6,287 nucleotides of DNA from JBHAEC01 sp041855385. GTDB taxonomy: Bacteria > Bacillota > Negativicutes > Veillonellales > Veillonellaceae. The position numbers were made by a program, and so were the translations under genes. Positions 3,537 to 6,287 of this stretch are shown here, in pieces. Location of the stretch: the NCBI GenBank assembly GCA_041855385.1, contig JBHAEC010000082.1, forward strand, positions 1 to 6,287, read 5' to 3'. The notes under the pieces are model-generated. The model was not told the origin of the DNA. It worked only from the letters and a program-made list of their open reading frames with translations, and searched no databases. Position 1 is the first letter of the stretch. Every line of letters begins with the position of its first letter.

Positions 3537-6287
3537 TATTTGAGTACCGCTGCGCAACGATGACAAATAGTAGGGTGTTCCGCATCCTGTCCCACCGTAT
3601 CTCTATGGATCCAGCAGCGTTCACATTTAGGCAAAGAAGATGCGGTCACTAAAACGGAGATAGCCGCCTCTTCTCCCTTTACGGATTCGGCCGGTGCCTG
3701 TTCCGTCCCCTCCGCAACGCGTACCTCACTCACGATAAGGAAGGCCGACAGATGTTCTTCTGCCTCTTTTAGAGCCTTATAATCTTCTCCATCCGCGTAA
3801 ATCTCTACCGCCGCATCCAGGGAATGTCCGATAAGCTTTTGCTGGCGAGCCCCTTCCAATATCTTGGTTAGCTCTCCGCGAAGCTCAAGCAGTTTTTTCC
3901 ACTTTGCAGCCAACGCTTCATCATAATGTTCCGGCTTCGCCTCCGGCCAGTCTTCGAGCATAACGCTTTCGCTCATGTCAGCCGTCTTCGGCATAAACTG
4001 CCACACTTCTTCCGCCGTAAAGGAGAGGACGGGCGATACCATGCACACCAAGGATCGGAGGATTTCAAAAATAGCCGTCTGAGCCGAACGACGAAGTACA
4101 TCATCGGCTTTTTCCGCATACATTCTGTCCTTTAGGATATCCAGATAAATCGCACTGAGATCCACCGTGCAGAAATTATGAATGGCATGGTACATAGTGT
4201 GGAATTCGTAGTTCTCATACGAATCCGTCACACGGCGACGCACTTCTTCCAAGCGGAGTAATATCCAGCGATCCAGCTCCGTCATATCACGGTACGCCAC
4301 CTGATGCGTGTCGGGATTAAAGTCATCAAGATTTCCAAGGAGGAACCGGAATGTATTTCGAATCTTGCGGTACACTTCGGAAAGCTGTTTTACAATTTCC
4401 GGAGACAGACGAATATCCGTCTGATAATCCGCCGAAGATACCCACAGGCGCATAACATCCGCGCCGTACACATTGATAATATCGTCCGGAGCCACCGTAT
4501 TACCTACGGATTTGGACATTTTACGCCCCTCTCCGTCCACGACAAATCCGTGCGTTAATACTGCTTTATAGGGAGCATGTCCACTTGTAGCCACACTCGT
4601 CAACAGGGATGATTGGAACCATCCGCGATGTTGGTCGGATCCTTCCAAGTACATAGCACAAGGCACTTCTATGCCTTCCGTTTCAAGGACGCCCGACCAT
4701 GAGGAACCGCTATCGAACCAAACGTCCATGATGTCCGTTTCTTTTCTAAACTCTTTATGTCCGCACTTAGGACAACTGAAGTTCTCCGGCAACAGCTCTT
4801 CTGCCGTATGAGCCCACCATGCATCGGAGCCTTCTTTCGCAACCGCCTCCTGAATGGATGCGATAGTTTCATCATTGATAATGGACTCGCCACATTCCTT
4901 GCAATAGAAGATGGGAATAGGCACTCCCCACACGCGCTGGCGGGAAATACACCAGTCATTACGCCCCTCCACCATATTATGAATGCGGTCCCGTCCCCAG
5001 GAAGGAATCCACTGCACCTCTTCATCAATGGAGCGAAGTGCGTCATCACGGTACCCGTCCACGGAAGAGAACCACTGCTCCGTTGCGCGGTAGATAACGG
5101 GATTCTTACAGCGCCAACAGTGCGCATATTGATGTCTTAACGTGCTTTTACGCAAGAGATGATTATTATGTGCCAATACCTTGATAATAGGCACTTCCGC
5201 ATCATGGATCTCAAGCCCTGCAAATGCCAGGGTATCACCGTAACGGTTCTGATCCACCTCTGCCAGGAACTTACCTTCCGGATCGACGGGGCTTAGTACA
5301 GGAAGATCTGTTTTTCCTTCTTCGTTGTACTTTTTAACGATGTTAAAGTCTTCCTCACCATGTCCGGCCGCTGTATGTACGCAGCCCGTACCGGCATCTA
5401 GGGTAACATGGTCACCCAATAGCACTTTGGCTACTCTATCCACAAATGGATGACGGAAGGAAGCAAGTTCCAGCTGCTCTCCCGGGAAAGTATTAACCAC
5501 TTTATACTCATCAATGCCTGCATCCTTCATAGCCGCCTCTACCAGGTCGGTAGCCAGAAGGTAGTACTCATCATTTACTTCTACCCAAGAGTACGTGAAG
5601 TCTCCGTTTACAGAAATCGCCACATTGGCCGGCAATGTCCATGGGGTTGTGGTCCATATAACGGCAAAGGCTTTCTCCGGATTTACGCCTTCCGGCAAAG
5701 TACCTTTTCCGTCAATATATGGGAATTTTACATAAATGGAAAAGGATTTCTTTTCCGCATACTCAATCTCCGCTTCTGCCAGCGCCGTTTCGCAATGGGT
5801 GCACCAATATACGGTTTTTAGCCCCTTATAGATATGGCCCTTCTTTGCCATATCGCCGAAAACGCCGATTTCTTTCACCTCAAACTGAGGACGAAGGGTC
5901 ACATAGGGATTATCCCATTCACCGAGAACACCGAATCGGATAAAATCCTTTTTCTGTGCCTCAATGCATTCCAGCGCGTACTCTTTGCAGAGACGGCGAA
6001 GCTCCAGAGGATCCATTTCATGACGATTAAGACCGGTGTTCTTGATAACCGCATGTTCAATGGGAAGACCATGAGTATCCCAACCCGGAATATATCTCGT
6101 ATAGTATCCGCGAAGTGTCTTATACTTCATGATAATATCTTTTAACGTTTTATTTAAAGCGTGACCGATGTGAAGAGCACCGTTTGCATAAGGAGGTCCG
6201 TCATGCAAAACAAAAGGAGTACCTTTTTCTCTTTTCGCCAGTCGCTTGTTATAAATGTCCTGTTCCTGCCACCAAGCAAGAATTTCC
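3536..6287 (-). CDS. ileS: Isoleucine--tRNA ligase (isoleucyl-tRNA synthetase), 5' end cut by the window edge
   Basis: Cytoplasmic class Ia aminoacyl-tRNA synthetase that activates isoleucine with ATP, charges tRNA-Ile and hydrolyses mischarged Val-tRNA-Ile. The frame stays open to the right edge; 916 residues are visible and, judged by the position of the HIGH motif, about 25 N-terminal residues are missing. Using visible-residue numbering, HIGH is at 39-42. The CP1 editing domain includes WTTTPW (211-216) and GTGCVHTAAGHGEEDF (299-314). The KMSKS loop is GEGRKMSKSVGN (KMSKS at 589-593), and the C-terminal zinc finger has CERC (888-891) and CHRC (908-911). A second cysteine pair set, CKEC (462-465) and CPKC (505-508), lies in an insert just before the DVWFDSGSSW motif; it is present in some anaerobe enzymes, whereas as I recall the E. 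coli and Bacillus subtilis proteins lack it. In the editing motif the usual TAPGHG reads TAAGHG. The stop codon TAA overlaps the ATG of the downstream ferredoxin. The start, promoter and any T-box leader lie outside the window. Confidence 0.98.
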   Translation of the reverse strand, partial: EILAWWQEQDIYNKRLAKREKGTPFVLHDGPPYANGALHIGHALNKTLKDIIMKYKTLRGYYTRYIPGWDTHGLPIEHAVIKNTGLNRHEMDPLELRRLCKEYALECIEAQKKDFIRFGVLGEWDNPYVTLRPQFEVKEIGVFGDMAKKGHIYKGLKTVYWCTHCETALAEAEIEYAEKKSFSIYVKFPYIDGKGTLPEGVNPEKAFAVIWTTTPWTLPANVAISVNGDFTYSWVEVNDEYYLLATDLVEAAMKDAGIDEYKVVNTFPGEQLELASFRHPFVDRVAKVLLGDHVTLDAGTGCVHTAAGHGEEDFNIVKKYNEEGKTDLPVLSPVDPEGKFLAEVDQNRYGDTLAFAGLEIHDAEVPIIKVLAHNNHLLRKSTLRHQYAHCWRCKNPVIYRATEQWFSSVDGYRDDALRSIDEEVQWIPSWGRDRIHNMVEGRNDWCISRQRVWGVPIPIFYCKECGESIINDETIASIQEAVAKEGSDAWWAHTAEELLPENFSCPKCGHKEFRKETDIMDVWFDSGSSWSGVLETEGIEVPCAMYLEGSDQHRGWFQSSLLTSVATSGHAPYKAVLTHGFVVDGEGRKMSKSVGNTVAPDDIINVYGADVMRLWVSSADYQTDIRLSPEIVKQLSEVYRKIRNTFRFLLGNLDDFNPDTHQVAYRDMTELDRWILLRLEEVRRRVTDSYENYEFHTMYHAIHNFCTVDLSAIYLDILKDRMYAEKADDVLRRSAQTAIFEILRSLVCMVSPVLSFTAEEVWQFMPKTADMSESVMLEDWPEAKPEHYDEALAAKWKKLLELRGELTKILEGARQQKLIGHSLDAAVEIYADGEDYKALKEAEEHLSAFLIVSEVRVAEGTEQAPAESVKGEEAAISVLVTASSLPKCERCWIHRDTVGQDAEHPTICHRCAAVLK

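Noticed and set aside
3537..3566. Ten-codon N-terminal extension of the ferredoxin from a TTG codon
   Set aside because: The extension overlaps the conserved ileS tail, adds nothing to the ferredoxin fold, and the TAATG-coupled ATG is the better start.
4669..5127. 152-codon minus-strand frame inside ileS
   Set aside because: It is an alternate frame of the ileS coding sequence. The ileS frame carries all family motifs through this stretch.

Overview
The window looks like a chromosomal segment from an anaerobic member of the Bacillota (Firmicutes). Three things suggest this: a bacterial-type isoleucyl-tRNA synthetase with an extra CxxC/CxxC insert, a small clostridial-type 2[4Fe-4S] ferredoxin, and an AT-rich relic of the kind of mobilizable element common in gut and oral Clostridia and Negativicutes. 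Genus-level placement cannot be made by eye; a Negativicutes-like or clostridial anaerobe is an inference.

Right-hand part (1717-6287): a housekeeping block entirely on the minus strand, in the order ileS (5' end beyond the right edge), a 63-aa ferredoxin and guaA. The ferredoxin start codon overlaps the ileS stop codon (TAATG), so those two are almost certainly co-transcribed and translationally coupled. A 9-bp hairpin lies between the ferredoxin and guaA and ends only 9 nt before the guaA ribosome binding site, so guaA is either fed by read-through past it or governed by it. IleS charges tRNA-Ile in translation, GuaA makes GMP from XMP, and the ferredoxin carries low-potential electrons. 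No shared pathway is evident; the link is chromosomal order.

Left-hand part (1-1716): visibly AT-rich and holding no intact long gene. Read on the minus strand it contains, from right to left: a 31-codon unrecognised 3' gene fragment; a strong hairpin terminator; a badly frameshifted, 5'-truncated relaxase (mobilization protein) pseudogene reconstructable from about 1515 to 578; a short Cro/C1-type (XRE) regulator with its own -10 box; and a further broken reading frame at the left edge. This is best read as the remains of an integrated mobilizable or conjugative element directly abutting the 3' end of guaA, a recognised integration hotspot for genomic islands. No integrase and no convincing att duplication are visible.

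Overall this is an ordinary core-gene region beside a decayed mobile element. I see no evidence of an intact novel system. The points most worth checking are the relic's relation to the guaA 3' end, the coupled ferredoxin, the hairpin in front of guaA, and a Pro-to-Ala change in the IleS editing motif.
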